64,000 nt of DNA from DASTFY01 sp963829955 (GCA_963829955.1 CAWHKS010000019.1:124001-188000); one strand, 5' to 3'; positions 34,683-45,198 are shown, numbered from the stretch's first letter. A program made the numbers and translations. Notes: generated by a model from the sequence alone, not told the origin.

Positions 34683-35599
34683 CAGCGGGGCCGCCTCCGC
34701 CGCGATTCGACGATGCGCACCAGCGCGTGGGCCAGATCGTCCTCCGTGGACACCTCGTACAGGTCGACGCCCGCCCGCCGGGCGGCGTCCTCGAGCTCGC
34801 TCTGGCGCCGGCGGGCCAGCTCGTGGAAGCGACGTCGGAACTCGGGATCGCTGGTGTCGACGGACAGCAGCTCGCCGGTCTCCGCGTCCTCGATGACGAT
34901 TAGCCCCGCATCGGGGAGGTCGAGCTCGCTGGGATCGGACAGGCGGATAGCCACCAGCTCGTGGTGCTCGCCGAGCAGCGCCAGCGGGCGCTCCCAACCC
35001 GGGTCCGAGATGAAGTCGGAGACGAGCACGACGACCGAGCGGCGCTTGATGGTGCGGGCGGCCGCTTCGACGAGGCCGGTCAGGGCCGTGGCCGTGCCCG
35101 TGGGTTCGGCGGGCCGCAGGAGCTCGCGGGTGAGGTGCAGCACCTGGTTGCGGCCGGTGCGGGGCGGGATCAGCCGCTCGACCTCGTTGTTGTAGAGGAT
35201 GGCCCCCACCCGGTTCCCGCCCCGGGTCATCAACCGGGCCAGGACCGTCGACAGCTCGATGAGGACCTGCTCCTTCGAGCGGTCCGTCGGCCCGAACCCC
35301 ATCGAGGGGGACCGGTCGAGCAGGAGCCAGGCCGTCAGCTCCCGGTCCTCAAGGTAGGTGCGGACGAACGGCGAGTCCATACGGGCGGTGACGTTCCAGT
35401 CGATGTGGCGCACGTCGTCGCCCGGCTCGTACTCCCGAAGGTCCGCGAAGTCGATCCCGACGCCGTGGAACAGCGTGCGGTAGTCGCCTTGCAGGCGGCC
35501 GTCGAGCCGGCGGATCACCCGCCACTCGAGGCGGCGCAGGACCCGCTCAGGCGTCGAGGACAGGGCGATCGAGCGGGTCGGGCCGGGATCGGCGCTCAT
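34682..35599 (-). CDS. DUF58-domain protein
   Basis: This 305-residue soluble protein contains the DUF58 hallmark GIDFADLREYEPGDDVRHIDWNVTARM followed by a VWA-like region with LLLDRSPSMGFG and VVVLVSDF. DUF58 proteins accompany MoxR ATPases and VWA proteins. Its ATG overlaps the MoxR stop by four bases. Confidence 0.86.
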   Translation of the reverse strand: MSADPGPTRSIALSSTPERVLRRLEWRVIRRLDGRLQGDYRTLFHGVGIDFADLREYEPGDDVRHIDWNVTARMDSPFVRTYLEDRELTAWLLLDRSPSMGFGPTDRSKEQVLIELSTVLARLMTRGGNRVGAILYNNEVERLIPPRTGRNQVLHLTRELLRPAEPTGTATALTGLVEAAARTIKRRSVVVLVSDFISDPGWERPLALLGEHHELVAIRLSDPSELDLPDAGLIVIEDAETGELLSVDTSDPEFRRRFHELARRRQSELEDAARRAGVDLYEVSTEDDLAHALVRIVESRRRRPR

Positions 35600-36573
35600 G
35601 GAGAGGTACCTCGGGGAGGGCGATCTGGCCCAGCACCGCGCTCGAGCACCTGATCGGCGGTGACGTCGTCGGCCAGCGCCTCGTACGACAGCACGATCCG
35701 GTGGCGGAGGACGTCGAGCGCCAGGTCGCGGACGTCCATGGGCAGTGCGTAGTGGCGGCCCCGCACGAAGGCCAGGGCCTTGGCAGCCAGGATCATGTTG
35801 ATGGACGCCCGGGGGCTGGCGCCGTACGTGACGTAGCGGGCGAGGTCACCGAGGCCCACGGAGGCGAGATCCCGCGAGGCCCCCACGACCCGCACCACGT
35901 ACTCGATGAGCGCCGGGTCGACGTAGACGGCGTCCGCCATCCGCTGGAGCGCCACGAGCTGCGTGGTGTCGATGACCCGCTGGGTCGGCTCCAGGGCACC
36001 CGTCATGCGCTCGACGATGACGAACTCTTCGGTCGGTGTCGGGTAGCCGACGAGGACCTTGAGCATGAAACGATCGAGCTGCGCCTCGGGGAGCGGATAG
36101 GTGCCCTCGGTCTCGATGGGGTTCTGCGTCGCCAGGACGAGGAAGGGCTCGGGCACGGCCCGGGTCTCGCGGCCGATGGTGACCTGGCGCTCCTGCATCA
36201 CCTCCAGGAGCGCGCTCTGCACCTTGGCCGGCGCGCGGTTTATCTCGTCGGCCAGGAGCAGGTTGGTGTGCACGGGGCCGAGTGAGGTCTGGAACTCGCC
36301 CAGCTTCTGGTTGTAGATGCGGGTGCCGATCAGGTCAGCTGGGACCAGGTCCGGCGTGAACTGGATGCGCTGGAACTGGCCGCCGATCGTCCGGGCCAGC
36401 GTCTTGATGGCCATGGTCTTGGCCAGGCCGGGCACGCCCTCGACGAGGATGTGACCTCGCGCCAGGAGCGCCACGATGAGCCGTTCCAGGAGCTCGTCCT
36501 GGCCCACGATGAACTTCTTCACCTGGTAGACGACGTGCTCCATCGGCTTCGGGTCGGCGAGCGGATGGTCCAT
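35596..36573 (-). CDS. MoxR-family AAA+ ATPase
   Basis: This 325-residue AAA+ protein has the MoxR-type Walker A VEGVPGLAKTMAIK, Walker B NLLLADEINRAPAKVQSALLE and sensor 1 PFLVLATQNPIETEGTYPLPEAQLDRFM. It would act as a chaperone in complex with the downstream VWA proteins. The gene begins 20 bases after the serine protease gene on the same strand, so both probably share a transcript. Confidence 0.9.
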   Translation of the reverse strand: MDHPLADPKPMEHVVYQVKKFIVGQDELLERLIVALLARGHILVEGVPGLAKTMAIKTLARTIGGQFQRIQFTPDLVPADLIGTRIYNQKLGEFQTSLGPVHTNLLLADEINRAPAKVQSALLEVMQERQVTIGRETRAVPEPFLVLATQNPIETEGTYPLPEAQLDRFMLKVLVGYPTPTEEFVIVERMTGALEPTQRVIDTTQLVALQRMADAVYVDPALIEYVVRVVGASRDLASVGLGDLARYVTYGASPRASINMILAAKALAFVRGRHYALPMDVRDLALDVLRHRIVLSYEALADDVTADQVLERGAGPDRPPRGTSP

Positions 36574-36593
36574 GGACGTGGCGGTCTCCTCCT

Positions 36594-37409
36594 CTAGAGC
36601 GCCGGCCCGGCCGCGCCGCCGGTGGCGGCTCCGATCGGGACAGCGAAGCCGATACCGATGAAGTAGCCCTGCTCGGACGGGTTGGCGAGGGCGGTGACGA
36701 TGCCGATCACCTGTCCGTCGCGATTGAGCAGCGGACCACCCGAGTTGCCTCGGTTGACCGCGGCATCGAACTGGATGAGACCTCTCAAGGTCTGTCCGTT
36801 CCCGATGGGGATGGCCCGCTCGAGGCCGGAGATGACGCCGGCACTGAGAGAGCCGACCAGCCCGAGCGGGTGCCCGACCGCGAACGTCTCGTCGCCGACG
36901 CGGAGGCCACTGCCCCCCAGCACCGCGGGCACGATCACCTCCGGCGAGCGGTCGGCCTCCAGCACGGCGATGTCGTTCTCGGCGTCCTCCGAGGCCACCG
37001 CGGCCATGGCTTCGGTCCCGTCGGCGAACGTCACCTCGATCTCGTTGGCGCCGGCGACGACGTGCCGGGCGGTGAGGATCGCTCCGTCCGCGTTCACGAT
37101 CACGCCCGTGCCCAGACCCTCGAGCGCGCCGCCGTCCTCACCGGCCGCGCCCTCCGATCGCCCGGCGCGGATCACGACCAGCGACGGGACGATCGTCTCG
37201 TACACCTGGGCTGAACGGGCGGGCTCGGCCGCCGCCTCCTCCAGCCCCTCGGCGACGGCGTCCTCGGCGATCTCCGCCACTTCCGACCTGGAAGGGGGTG
37301 ACCCCGCCGAGTCCCCCGTGCCGACCAGCAGCCACGCCCCGAGTGCGACAGCGAGGAGACCGACGCCCACCCCCAACCAGAGGCGTCGCGGCCGCGGCTG
37401 ACGCGTCAC
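36594..37409 (-). CDS. Membrane-anchored S1C trypsin-like serine protease without PDZ domain
   Basis: This 271-residue protein begins with an N-terminal membrane anchor (LWLGVGVGLLAVALGAWLLV) and an Ala/Glu-rich linker. The protease domain has the catalytic triad H (ILTARHVVAG), D (AENDIAVLEAD) and S (NRGNSGGPLLN). It has no PDZ domain, unlike HtrA. The GTG at 37409 (VTRQPRPRR) is the likely start. Its position directly before moxR suggests a role in envelope quality control together with the MoxR-VWA set. That link is inferred. Confidence 0.82.
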   Translation of the reverse strand: MTRQPRPRRLWLGVGVGLLAVALGAWLLVGTGDSAGSPPSRSEVAEIAEDAVAEGLEEAAAEPARSAQVYETIVPSLVVIRAGRSEGAAGEDGGALEGLGTGVIVNADGAILTARHVVAGANEIEVTFADGTEAMAAVASEDAENDIAVLEADRSPEVIVPAVLGGSGLRVGDETFAVGHPLGLVGSLSAGVISGLERAIPIGNGQTLRGLIQFDAAVNRGNSGGPLLNRDGQVIGIVTALANPSEQGYFIGIGFAVPIGAATGGAAGPAL

Positions 37410-37488
37410 GCCTGGACCGTATCCCCCTGGCGCCGAGGCGCGCCGTCGGCAGCCTCGACCGGACCGCGTGAGGCAGCGAGGTGGCCGT

Positions 37489-37728
37489 TCAGGTGTCCGA
37501 CAGGATGCGGAAGGCGTCGTCCGCGTCGGCCGACCTGACCTCGACGGCGATGCCCAACGGCAGCTCGACCGTCGGGATGGTGCCGCCTTCAGCCTGGTTG
37601 AGGACCGCGGACTCGATGCCGAAGGCCCGCAGCTTCGCCATCGCGATCTCCGCCTCGCCGATGTCGACGAAGGTGGCGACAATCACGGGCTCACGATGGT
37701 CCTCACCGTCGACCGGCGGCTCGCTCAT
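37489..37728 (-). CDS. DUF2007-like small protein
   Basis: This 79-residue protein has the pattern PVIVATFVDIGEAEIAMAKLRAFGIESAVLN and a C-terminal AVEVRSADADDAFRIL, typical of the DUF2007 (putative signal-transducing) ACT-like fold. No catalytic residues are known. Its ATG overlaps the stop of the helicase gene by four bases, so it is translationally coupled to it. Confidence 0.68.
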   Translation of the reverse strand: MSEPPVDGEDHREPVIVATFVDIGEAEIAMAKLRAFGIESAVLNQAEGGTIPTVELPLGIAVEVRSADADDAFRILSDT

Positions 37729-39722
37729 GCCGGCACCGTAGCCGGAGTCGCCGACCGCAGGACCTCCGGCAGCTCCTCGGAGCACACGATCGTCAACTCC
37801 TGGACGGCTCGGGTCAACGCGACGTAGACGAGGCGTGCGCCCCGCTCGGAGCCGTCGAGGACCTCGTTGGGTTCGAGCACGACGACGCCGTCGAGCTCCA
37901 AGCCCTTGACCTCCTCGTAGCCGAAGACCGGGACCTCGTCGTCGGCGAGGTGTTGGACGTGTCCGACGGCGCGGAGCTCGACCGCGGCGAGGGCCTCGGC
38001 GAGCGGGACATGCCACCGGGAGCCGGCGATGACACCGGTCAGGCGATGGAGGCGGCGCAGCGCCACCACCTCGGCGGCCGCGGCCGTGGCCGGGTCCGTC
38101 GAACGGCGTACGGCCGGCGGGTGACCTTCCTGGCGGACAGAGCGACTGGCCGGCACCGCGACGCCCGTGGACGGCAGGAGGCGGTTGGCCACGTCCAGGA
38201 TGGGCGCGGGCACGCGATAGCCGATCGTGAGGTGCTCGACGCGCGCTGACCCGACGGCACCGAGGTGCGCGACCACGTCGTCCCAGGACGACTGGCCGGC
38301 GGGACCGGTCGACTGGGCGAGATCGCCGAGGATGGTCAAGGATCCGCTCGGACAGCGGCGGGCCACCGCGGAGAGCGCCAGCGCGGAGAGATCCTGCGCC
38401 TCGTCCACGACGACGTGGCCGACGGTCGCCTGCAGCCCGTTCAGCATCGAGTTGGCCGTGTCCAGTAGGACCTGGTCAGCGGGCGTCCACCGCTTCGGCC
38501 GTCCCGTGCGGGTGAGGACCAGGGACTGCTCCTCGCTGCTCAAGAGCCCGTCGGCGGCAAAGGCGAGGACGTCGGGCCGCGAGAGCAGCCGTTCGACGAG
38601 GGCATGGGGCCGGACGATCGGCCAGGCCCGGGCGAGCGCGGCCCGCAGGTTCGGGACGTCACCCCAGATGCCGTCCCGGCCGGTCCGGCGGCGCAAGGCC
38701 TGCTCGGCCACGATCCGCAGCGTCTCCCGGCGCCGGTTGAGCGGTTGGGTCCCGGCGAGGGCCGCCGAGATCCACTCCTCCACCAGGTGCGGCTCCACGA
38801 CCACGCTCGTCGAGCCCAGCGGGTCCCGGACCGTGTCGGCGGGAGGGTTGATCTGAGCGAGGGCGGCCCGCTCGAGCACCGTGGCCATGACCACCCGGCC
38901 CTTGACCCGCGCCGCGGCGACGGAGTCGTCCCCCGTCACGTCGACGCGCGGGATGGCCAGCTCGCCGACCGTGCGCTGTTGCACCGACCGCTCACCGAGT
39001 GACGGGAGGACGTTGGCGATGTAGTCGAGGAAGACCCGGTTCGGCCCGACCACGAGGACCCCCTCGCGGGCCAGCAGCCGGCGGTGCTCGAACAGCAGGT
39101 AGGCGGCGCGGTGCAGCGCGACGGCGGTCTTCCCCGTCCCGGGGCCGCCCTGCACGATCACCGCGCCCTCCAGGGGAGCCCGGATGATGTGGTCCTGTTC
39201 GGCCTGGATGGTGGCCACGATCTCCCGCATCGCCCCGCTGCGGGCGGCGCCTATCTCGGCCAGGACCGGATCGGGGATGCCACTGGCGACGTCGGCGGCA
39301 TCCGGATCGTCGAGGTGCTCGTCGAGGTAGGCGGTGAGCTGGCCGTCGGCCATCGTGAAGCGCCGGCGCCGGCGCAGACCAAGCGGGTCGTGGACCGTGG
39401 CCCGGTAGAAGGGCGCCGCCACGGCGGCCCGCCAGTCGATGACGACGGGCTCGTGGCGGTCGTTCTCGATGTGCCGGCGGCCGACGTACCACTGCTCACC
39501 CGTCTCCTCGTCGAGACGGCCGAAGAAGTCACCCGCGCCGGGCTGGGCCAGGTCGGTGAGCGCTTCGGCGACCACCATCTCGATGTATTCCTGCGTGATG
39601 GCGTCCGCCGCCCCCTCCCCGGCGGCCAGCGCCTCGAGACGGCGCACCATCTCCATCCGACACCGGTGCGCGTGGGCGAGGTGGGCCTGCTCGGCGGGCA
39701 GGTCGGGGAAGAGCACGGACAC
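37725..39722 (-). CDS. HelD-like UvrD-family helicase/ATPase
   Basis: This 665-residue superfamily I protein has an N-terminal helical region (residues 1-60) followed by YVGRRHIENDRHEPVVIDWRA and PFYRA, which are characteristic of HelD. Walker A is QGGPGTGKTAVALHRAA, motif II VVVDEAQDLSALAL and later motifs include LTIGYRVPAPIL and ARLVYVALTRAVQELTIV. HelD proteins remove stalled RNA polymerase from DNA and recycle it in Gram-positive bacteria. HelD-type is preferred over UvrD/PcrA because of the N-terminal region and the lack of an AxxGIG-type start. It is the likely first gene of a series reaching the VWA genes. Confidence 0.8.
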   Translation of the reverse strand: MSVLFPDLPAEQAHLAHAHRCRMEMVRRLEALAAGEGAADAITQEYIEMVVAEALTDLAQPGAGDFFGRLDEETGEQWYVGRRHIENDRHEPVVIDWRAAVAAPFYRATVHDPLGLRRRRRFTMADGQLTAYLDEHLDDPDAADVASGIPDPVLAEIGAARSGAMREIVATIQAEQDHIIRAPLEGAVIVQGGPGTGKTAVALHRAAYLLFEHRRLLAREGVLVVGPNRVFLDYIANVLPSLGERSVQQRTVGELAIPRVDVTGDDSVAAARVKGRVVMATVLERAALAQINPPADTVRDPLGSTSVVVEPHLVEEWISAALAGTQPLNRRRETLRIVAEQALRRRTGRDGIWGDVPNLRAALARAWPIVRPHALVERLLSRPDVLAFAADGLLSSEEQSLVLTRTGRPKRWTPADQVLLDTANSMLNGLQATVGHVVVDEAQDLSALALSAVARRCPSGSLTILGDLAQSTGPAGQSSWDDVVAHLGAVGSARVEHLTIGYRVPAPILDVANRLLPSTGVAVPASRSVRQEGHPPAVRRSTDPATAAAAEVVALRRLHRLTGVIAGSRWHVPLAEALAAVELRAVGHVQHLADDEVPVFGYEEVKGLELDGVVVLEPNEVLDGSERGARLVYVALTRAVQELTIVCSEELPEVLRSATPATVPA

Positions 39723-39761
39723 AGGGGTCGGACAGTCTGCCCGAACCGCCGCGCCCCCGTC

Positions 39762-41891
39762 TCAGGGGTTTCGGCTGCGGAGTAGGACCAGCGATCTGCC
39801 TTCCAGCTCCAACGGCGCACCGGGGACGACGGCACGGTCACCCTCGATCGCCCAACCACGGGTGTCGACCTCCATGGTCCACGCCTCCCCCCAACGGGCG
39901 TCCGGGACGGTGAAGGTCAGGGGCTCGGCGCCGGCGTGCACGCAGAGCACGAACGAGTCGTCCACGATCGTCTCGCCCCGGCGGCCCGGCTCCGTGATGG
40001 CGTGGCCGTTCAGGAACACCATGAGTGAACGGGTGGCCGACACGCTCCAGTCGTGGTCGTTCATCACCTCGCCCGTGGCGGTGAACCACTCGATGTCCTC
40101 CACCTGGGAGCCATGGATGGCCCGTCCCTGGAAGAACCTCCGCCGCCGCAGCACGGGATGTTCGCGGCGCAGCCGCACCAGCCCGATCACGAAGGCCAGG
40201 AGGCCTCGGTCGACGTGGCTCCAGTCGATCCAGGAGATCTCGTTGTCCTGGCAGTAGCCGTTGTTGTTGCCGCCCTGGGTGCGGCCGAGCTCGTCCCCGG
40301 CCAGCAGCATGGGGATGCCCTGGGACAGCAGGAGCGTGGCGAGGAAGTTGCGGAGCTGGCGGTCCCGCAACGCCTGGACCTGCGGATCGTCCGTGGGCCC
40401 CTCCACCCCGCAGTTCCACGATCGGTTGTGGCTGTCCCCGTCGGCGTTGCCCTCGCCGTTGGCCTCGTTGTGCTTCTCGTTGTAGGAGACGAGGTCCCGC
40501 AGCGTGAAGCCGTCGTGCGCGGTGACGAAGTTGATGCTGGCGTAAGGCTTGCGGCCGTTCGACTGGTAGAGGTCCGAGGACCCCGTGAGCCGGTAGGCCA
40601 CCTCGGCCAGGCCTTGCTCCTCGCCCCGCCAGAAGTCCCGCACGCAGTCGCGGTACTTGCCGTTCCATTCCGCCCACAGCGGCGGGAAGTTGCCGACCTG
40701 GTAGCCGCCCTCCCCCACGTCCCACGGCTCGGCGATGAGCTTGACCTGGCTGATGACCGGGTCCTGCTGGATGAGGTCGAAGAAGGCGGACAGCCGGTCG
40801 ACCTCATGCAGCTCTCGGGCCAGCGCGGCGGCGAGATCGAAGCGGAACCCGTCGATGTGCATCTCCGTCACCCAGTAGCGCAGGCTGTCCATCACGAGTT
40901 GCAGCGTGTGGGGGTTGCGCATGTTGAGCGAGTTGCCCGTTCCGGTGTAGTCCATGTAGTGCGAGTGATCGTCCGGCATCAGGCGGTAGTAGGCCGGGTT
41001 GTCGATCCCCTTGAAGGCGAGGGTCGGACCCAGGTGGCTTCCCTCGGCCGTGTGGTTGTAGACGACGTCGAGGATCACCTCGATGCCCGCGTCGTGGAGC
41101 GTGCGGACCATCGACTTGAACTCCTGCACCTGCTGGCCGACGCCCGGGCGGGACGCGTACTGGTCGTGCGGCGCGAAGAAGCCGATCGAGTTGTAGCCCC
41201 AGTAGTTACGCAGGCCGGCGTCGACGAGGCGGGCGTCGTGCACGAACTGGTGGACGGGCATGAGCTCGAGCGCGGTGATGCCGAGGCGCCGCAGGTGGTC
41301 GAGAAAAGCAGGATGCGCGATCCCGCTGTAGGTGCCCCGCAGCTCCGGCTCGATGTCAGGATGGCGGTGCGTGGCGCCCTTGACGTGAGCCTCGTAGATG
41401 ACCGTGTCGCTCAGCACGGTGCGTGGGCGACGGTCACCGGCCCAGTCGAAGAACGGGTCGGCCACGACGGAGCGGGGGGCGTAGGCGGCGCTGTCCGTGG
41501 TCTCGGGGGCCATCGGGTCATCGGCCCGATGGGAGTAGAGGGACGGGTGCCACCGCATGGTGCCGTCGATGGCCTTGGCGTACGGATCGAGCAGGAGCTT
41601 GGCCGGGTTCCCCCGCAGCCCCCGGCGGGGGTCCCACGGGGCCTGGACGCGGTAGCCGTAGTGCTGACCCGGCCGCACGTCGGGCAGATAGGCGTGAAAG
41701 CACAGCGCGGTCCGCTCTGTGAGCGCGACGCGCTCCTCGTTGTGGTCGTCGAACAGGCACAGCTCGACGCCGTCGGCCACCTCCGAGTACACGGAGAAGT
41801 TCGTCCCCGCACCGTCGTAGGTCGCGCCGAGCGGGAAGGGCTTGCCCGGCCAGATCCGCCGGGTGCTCGTGGTCGCCTTCCGCTTGGGCAT
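39762..41891 (-). CDS. glgX: Glycogen debranching enzyme GlgX
   Basis: This 709-residue enzyme hydrolyses alpha-1,6 branches of phosphorylase-limit glycogen. It has an N-terminal CBM48 (PFPLGATYDGAGTNFSVYSE), then a GH13 barrel with VILDVVYNHTAEG, DGFRFDLAAALARE (nucleophile D), KLIAEPWDVGEGGYQVG (acid/base E) and FVTAHDGFTLRDL (transition-state D). The length is typical for the family. ATG 41891 is chosen by the family start. A second debranching enzyme of another family is cut off by the left window edge. The conserved hypothetical gene upstream lies 44 bases away on the same strand. Confidence 0.9.
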   Translation of the reverse strand: MPKRKATTSTRRIWPGKPFPLGATYDGAGTNFSVYSEVADGVELCLFDDHNEERVALTERTALCFHAYLPDVRPGQHYGYRVQAPWDPRRGLRGNPAKLLLDPYAKAIDGTMRWHPSLYSHRADDPMAPETTDSAAYAPRSVVADPFFDWAGDRRPRTVLSDTVIYEAHVKGATHRHPDIEPELRGTYSGIAHPAFLDHLRRLGITALELMPVHQFVHDARLVDAGLRNYWGYNSIGFFAPHDQYASRPGVGQQVQEFKSMVRTLHDAGIEVILDVVYNHTAEGSHLGPTLAFKGIDNPAYYRLMPDDHSHYMDYTGTGNSLNMRNPHTLQLVMDSLRYWVTEMHIDGFRFDLAAALARELHEVDRLSAFFDLIQQDPVISQVKLIAEPWDVGEGGYQVGNFPPLWAEWNGKYRDCVRDFWRGEEQGLAEVAYRLTGSSDLYQSNGRKPYASINFVTAHDGFTLRDLVSYNEKHNEANGEGNADGDSHNRSWNCGVEGPTDDPQVQALRDRQLRNFLATLLLSQGIPMLLAGDELGRTQGGNNNGYCQDNEISWIDWSHVDRGLLAFVIGLVRLRREHPVLRRRRFFQGRAIHGSQVEDIEWFTATGEVMNDHDWSVSATRSLMVFLNGHAITEPGRRGETIVDDSFVLCVHAGAEPLTFTVPDARWGEAWTMEVDTRGWAIEGDRAVVPGAPLELEGRSLVLLRSRNP

Positions 41892-41935
41892 CGCACCAGC
41901 ATGCCCCGCCGCACCGGCCGGGGAGCGGTCCCCGG

Positions 41936-42277
41936 TCACGCCACCTGCTGTGCTTGGCCCGTCTGGCCGGGCGCGTCCTCCACGACGGCCCGCCACAGGA
42001 CGTCCCGGGCGCGATCGGCGGGCGGGCCGACCAGGCCGTTGGCCGCCACGATCCCCTCGACCATGTCTGACACGACCGGCAGCCACGGCCGGCCCCGCAC
42101 ACGCACGGCGATGGTGACCCGACCGGCCCGGGTCTGCAGTGTGCGGTCGGCGCCGACCAGGCGCGGTGGGCTGCGGAAGCTGGGCGCGGTGAGGCCGGCG
42201 CCGCGTGCCGCCCGAGCCAGCTCTCGCGTGGCCAGGGCGAAGCGGGCGGTGGTGGCGGCCTCCATCGGACTGATCAT
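41936..42277 (-). CDS. Conserved hypothetical protein next to glgX
   Basis: This 113-residue soluble protein has features MEAATTARFALATRELARAA, SFRSPPRLVGADRTLQ, VTIAVRVRGRPWLPVVSDMVEGIVAANGL and a final helix. I have a general impression of similar actinobacterial proteins but cannot name a family. It may start at 42277 or at the second ATG at 42265, and no clear ribosome site is visible for either. The gene has normal codon pattern and precedes glgX by 44 bases, so it is likely to be in the same operon. Confidence 0.55.
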   Translation of the reverse strand: MISPMEAATTARFALATRELARAARGAGLTAPSFRSPPRLVGADRTLQTRAGRVTIAVRVRGRPWLPVVSDMVEGIVAANGLVGPPADRARDVLWRAVVEDAPGQTGQAQQVA

Positions 42278-42449
42278 GACCGGTGGGTGTCGCGGAGTTG
42301 CCTGAGATGTGGACCGGGTGGGGCGCGCTCGCCCGGCCCCTGGAACGTGTCTCGCGGCGCTGGGTTGCGCTCACCGAGACTCAATGCTGCGAGAACGTCG
42401 GGTCGAGTCGAGTGCCGGAGGGCCCGACCGCCATGTCCGCCGCGACCCG

Positions 42450-45072
42450 TCACTCGGTTCGTAGGCCCTCCGCAGGCCGGGCCCTCGCCGCGAGGCGAGC
42501 CGGGAGCTCGGCCGCCAGCACGGCCAGCAGCAGGCCGCCGACCACCACGCCGGCGATCGGCAGCCACGCGCCGGAAGGGTCGGGCACGACGCCGAGCCGG
42601 TCGGCGAACGCCCGCCACAGGACGCGTCCCACGATCACCCCTCCCGGCACGGCCAGCACGACTGCGGCGACCATCGTGGCGACGGACTGCACACGCACCG
42701 ACGTGCGCACGTGGGCGCCGCTGAAGCCGAGCGCGCGGAGAATCGCCAGCTCGTGCCGGCGCGCCCGCGTCGCGGCCCACGAGGCCAGCAACAGCCCAGC
42801 CGCCACGGCGATGGCGAACACGACGCATACCGCCACCGGGATGGCGAGCATCGAACGGGCGTCGACGATCTCGGACGGGCGGACCGCGGACGTGAACGAG
42901 GTGACGTAGGTGATGCCAGTCCCGGCGGCGACGAGGTCGTGCACGCGTTGCTCGGCGGCGGCGTCCGCCCCGGGCACGAGCTCGGCGCCCACGAACGAGG
43001 CCGCGAACGGGCGCTGGTCGGCAGGCAGCATGGCCTCGGGAAGGAGCACGCCCGAGCCGGTGGAGACGCGCTCGGCCTGGTACGGCCCGAGCGTCGGGAA
43101 CACGGTCTCGCCGGTGACCGTCACCACCTCTGACGGGCTTTCGATGCCGTGGAGTTCGACCTGGTCACCGACCTCGACGCCGAGCTCGCGCGGTCGTGCG
43201 CCCGATGGCGATCTCGCCGGGCGCGCTCGGCAGTCGACCCGCGAGCACGGGGAGATCGACGTCGGCGGTCGCGTCGTAGCCCACGATCGCCGTGACCGGT
43301 TCGCCCTTCAGGCTCCAGCCGGGTTGGATGGCGAAGGCCGTCCAGTGGGCGACGTCAGCGTCGTCGTCGAGCCGCTCGGCGAGACGGTCGACGTCCAGCC
43401 CGCCGTAGCCGAGGTTGTGGACGGCGGCGACGTCCCACGGCCAGCCGTAGGCGCGCGGCGTCGACAGCAGCGTGGACAGGCTGGCGGCGAAGACCGCGGT
43501 GGCGACGAACGTCCCGGTGAGGACAGCGACGCCGGCCACGACCGGGATGGCGGCGCGCGAGCCGTACGCAGCGCCCACGCCGTCGGCGACGGCGGGGGAG
43601 CCGATGCGCCCGCGCCACGCGACACGGGTCACCTCGCTCTGGCCCGCGGGCCGAGCGGCGCGGCGGGCCGACCACAGAGCGAGCCCGACCACGGCCAGCG
43701 CGGCGACGACGATCAGCGCGGCGGCGGCGGTGAGGGCGACGCCGCTCAATCGCCTGACCGGGTCCGGCTCGACGACGCCCACGATGCCGACCGGGCCCCG
43801 ATCGAAGAGCCAGCCGGCGGCGATCCCGACGGTGCCGCCGACGAGCACGGCGAGGACCATCGGGACGGCGGTCACGAGCCCTCGTTGGAGCGAGCCGATG
43901 CCGAGCTGGTGCCACTGGCGCTGGTCGGGTCGGGTCCGCCGGAGCTCACGGGCGGCGACGAGGCAGGCCAGCACGATCGTCACCGCTGCCAGCGCGGCAC
44001 CGAGAACCGCCAGGGCGGTCACCGTGGGCCGGATCGCTTGCGCCACGCGGTCCGACATCTGTGCCGTCTCCGTGGAGAAGAGCTCGTAGGCCGGGACCTC
44101 GATCCCCTCCTCTGAGGCCTCGGTGGCTTGCGGGCTCAACGCGGCTGCCCGGCTGACGTACTCGTCCAGCGCAGGCCGCACGTCGGCCGCGCCGTCGGTC
44201 ATCGACAGCGAATAGAGGAGGTAGTTGCTGGCGCACGGCGTCTCGGTCAGCGCGGCGAGCATCTCCTCGTACGTCACCGATGCCACCTGGACGTCGAGCA
44301 GAGGGCAGGTGTAGCGGGCAGCGAGGTCGGCCGAGAGGATCGCGACACCGCGCTCGTACAGGTCGTCCGGCAGCACTTCGTCGGGCATCGTGACGATCCC
44401 CACGAGCTCGACCTGCTCGACACCGACCGGCTGGACCTCCTCCGCGAGGTAGGCCTCGTAGTCGCCCTCGACAGCGGACTCCAGGAGGACGCCCTCCCAG
44501 AAGGCCATCGGTGTCGTGTCGCCGACCTCCAGGCTGCCGACCACCTCCGCCAGGGCTGCGGTCATGACCATCTCGTCGGGTCCGGTCGGCAGCCGGCCCT
44601 TCACCACCACCGGACGGTCCATGTCGAGATAGCCGCCGTCCGGCGACCCGACGACCGCCCCGAGGATCGGGATGCTGTCCGGATCGTCGACGTCGCGCCG
44701 CTGCCTCGGCTGGCCGTCATCCGGCGAGATCGTCAGCAGCGCGGAGACCGTCACCTTCTCGACGCCGGGCAGCGACCGGATGACGCTGTCGATCTCGCGC
44801 GTCGCCCAGGACGGGTTGATGACCACATCGCCGATGTCGGCGCGGGCCTGGTAGGCGCCGTACGCGTCAGCTGTTCGCTGGCTGGCGGCGAGCGCCAGCA
44901 TCGTGCCGGTCACACCCGCCGCGAGGATGACCGCCAGCGGCACCACCGCCAGCACCCGTCGCCGCAGCCACCGGACCGCCAACCAGCGTGTGGCGACCCA
45001 ACTGCCGCCCGCGCTGCGGTCACCGGCCGTCTCGGCGCTCTCAGGGGCTGCGACGAGCTGCGCCGTGGCCAT
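42450..45072 (-). CDS. FtsX-like ABC permease, one frameshift
   Basis: Two frames form a protein of about 873 residues. The first (45072 to about 43200) has an N-terminal helix (VVPLAVILAAGVTGTMLALAAS), a large extracellular MacB-like region with ISPDDGQPRQ and CPLLDVQ, then helices and a second core. The shift is near 43190-43200. The last part (to 42450) includes VTVTGETVFPTLGPYQAERV and three FtsX-type helices ending ATRARRHELAILRALGFSGAHVR, which is the conserved coupling region. It lacks an adjacent ATP-binding gene; the ATPase must lie elsewhere. The substrate (lipoprotein, peptide or wall signal) is unknown. About 170 bases between it and the next gene downstream are empty. Confidence 0.72.
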
Positions 45073-45198
45073 CGGACCCGACAGTACGAGGCACGGTCCC
45101 AGTCGTGAACCGTGGCAGCCCCTGACCGGCAGGGGTGCCAGCCTCCCGCGGGCGACCGTCCCCGTTCTGCGCGACACCCCCTCGGTACCGTTCCCGTC

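Noticed and set aside
40053..42305. A 750-residue open frame on the plus strand opposite glgX
   Set aside because: It is a shadow of the GC-rich glgX coding strand; it shows no domain, while the minus strand carries all GH13 motifs.
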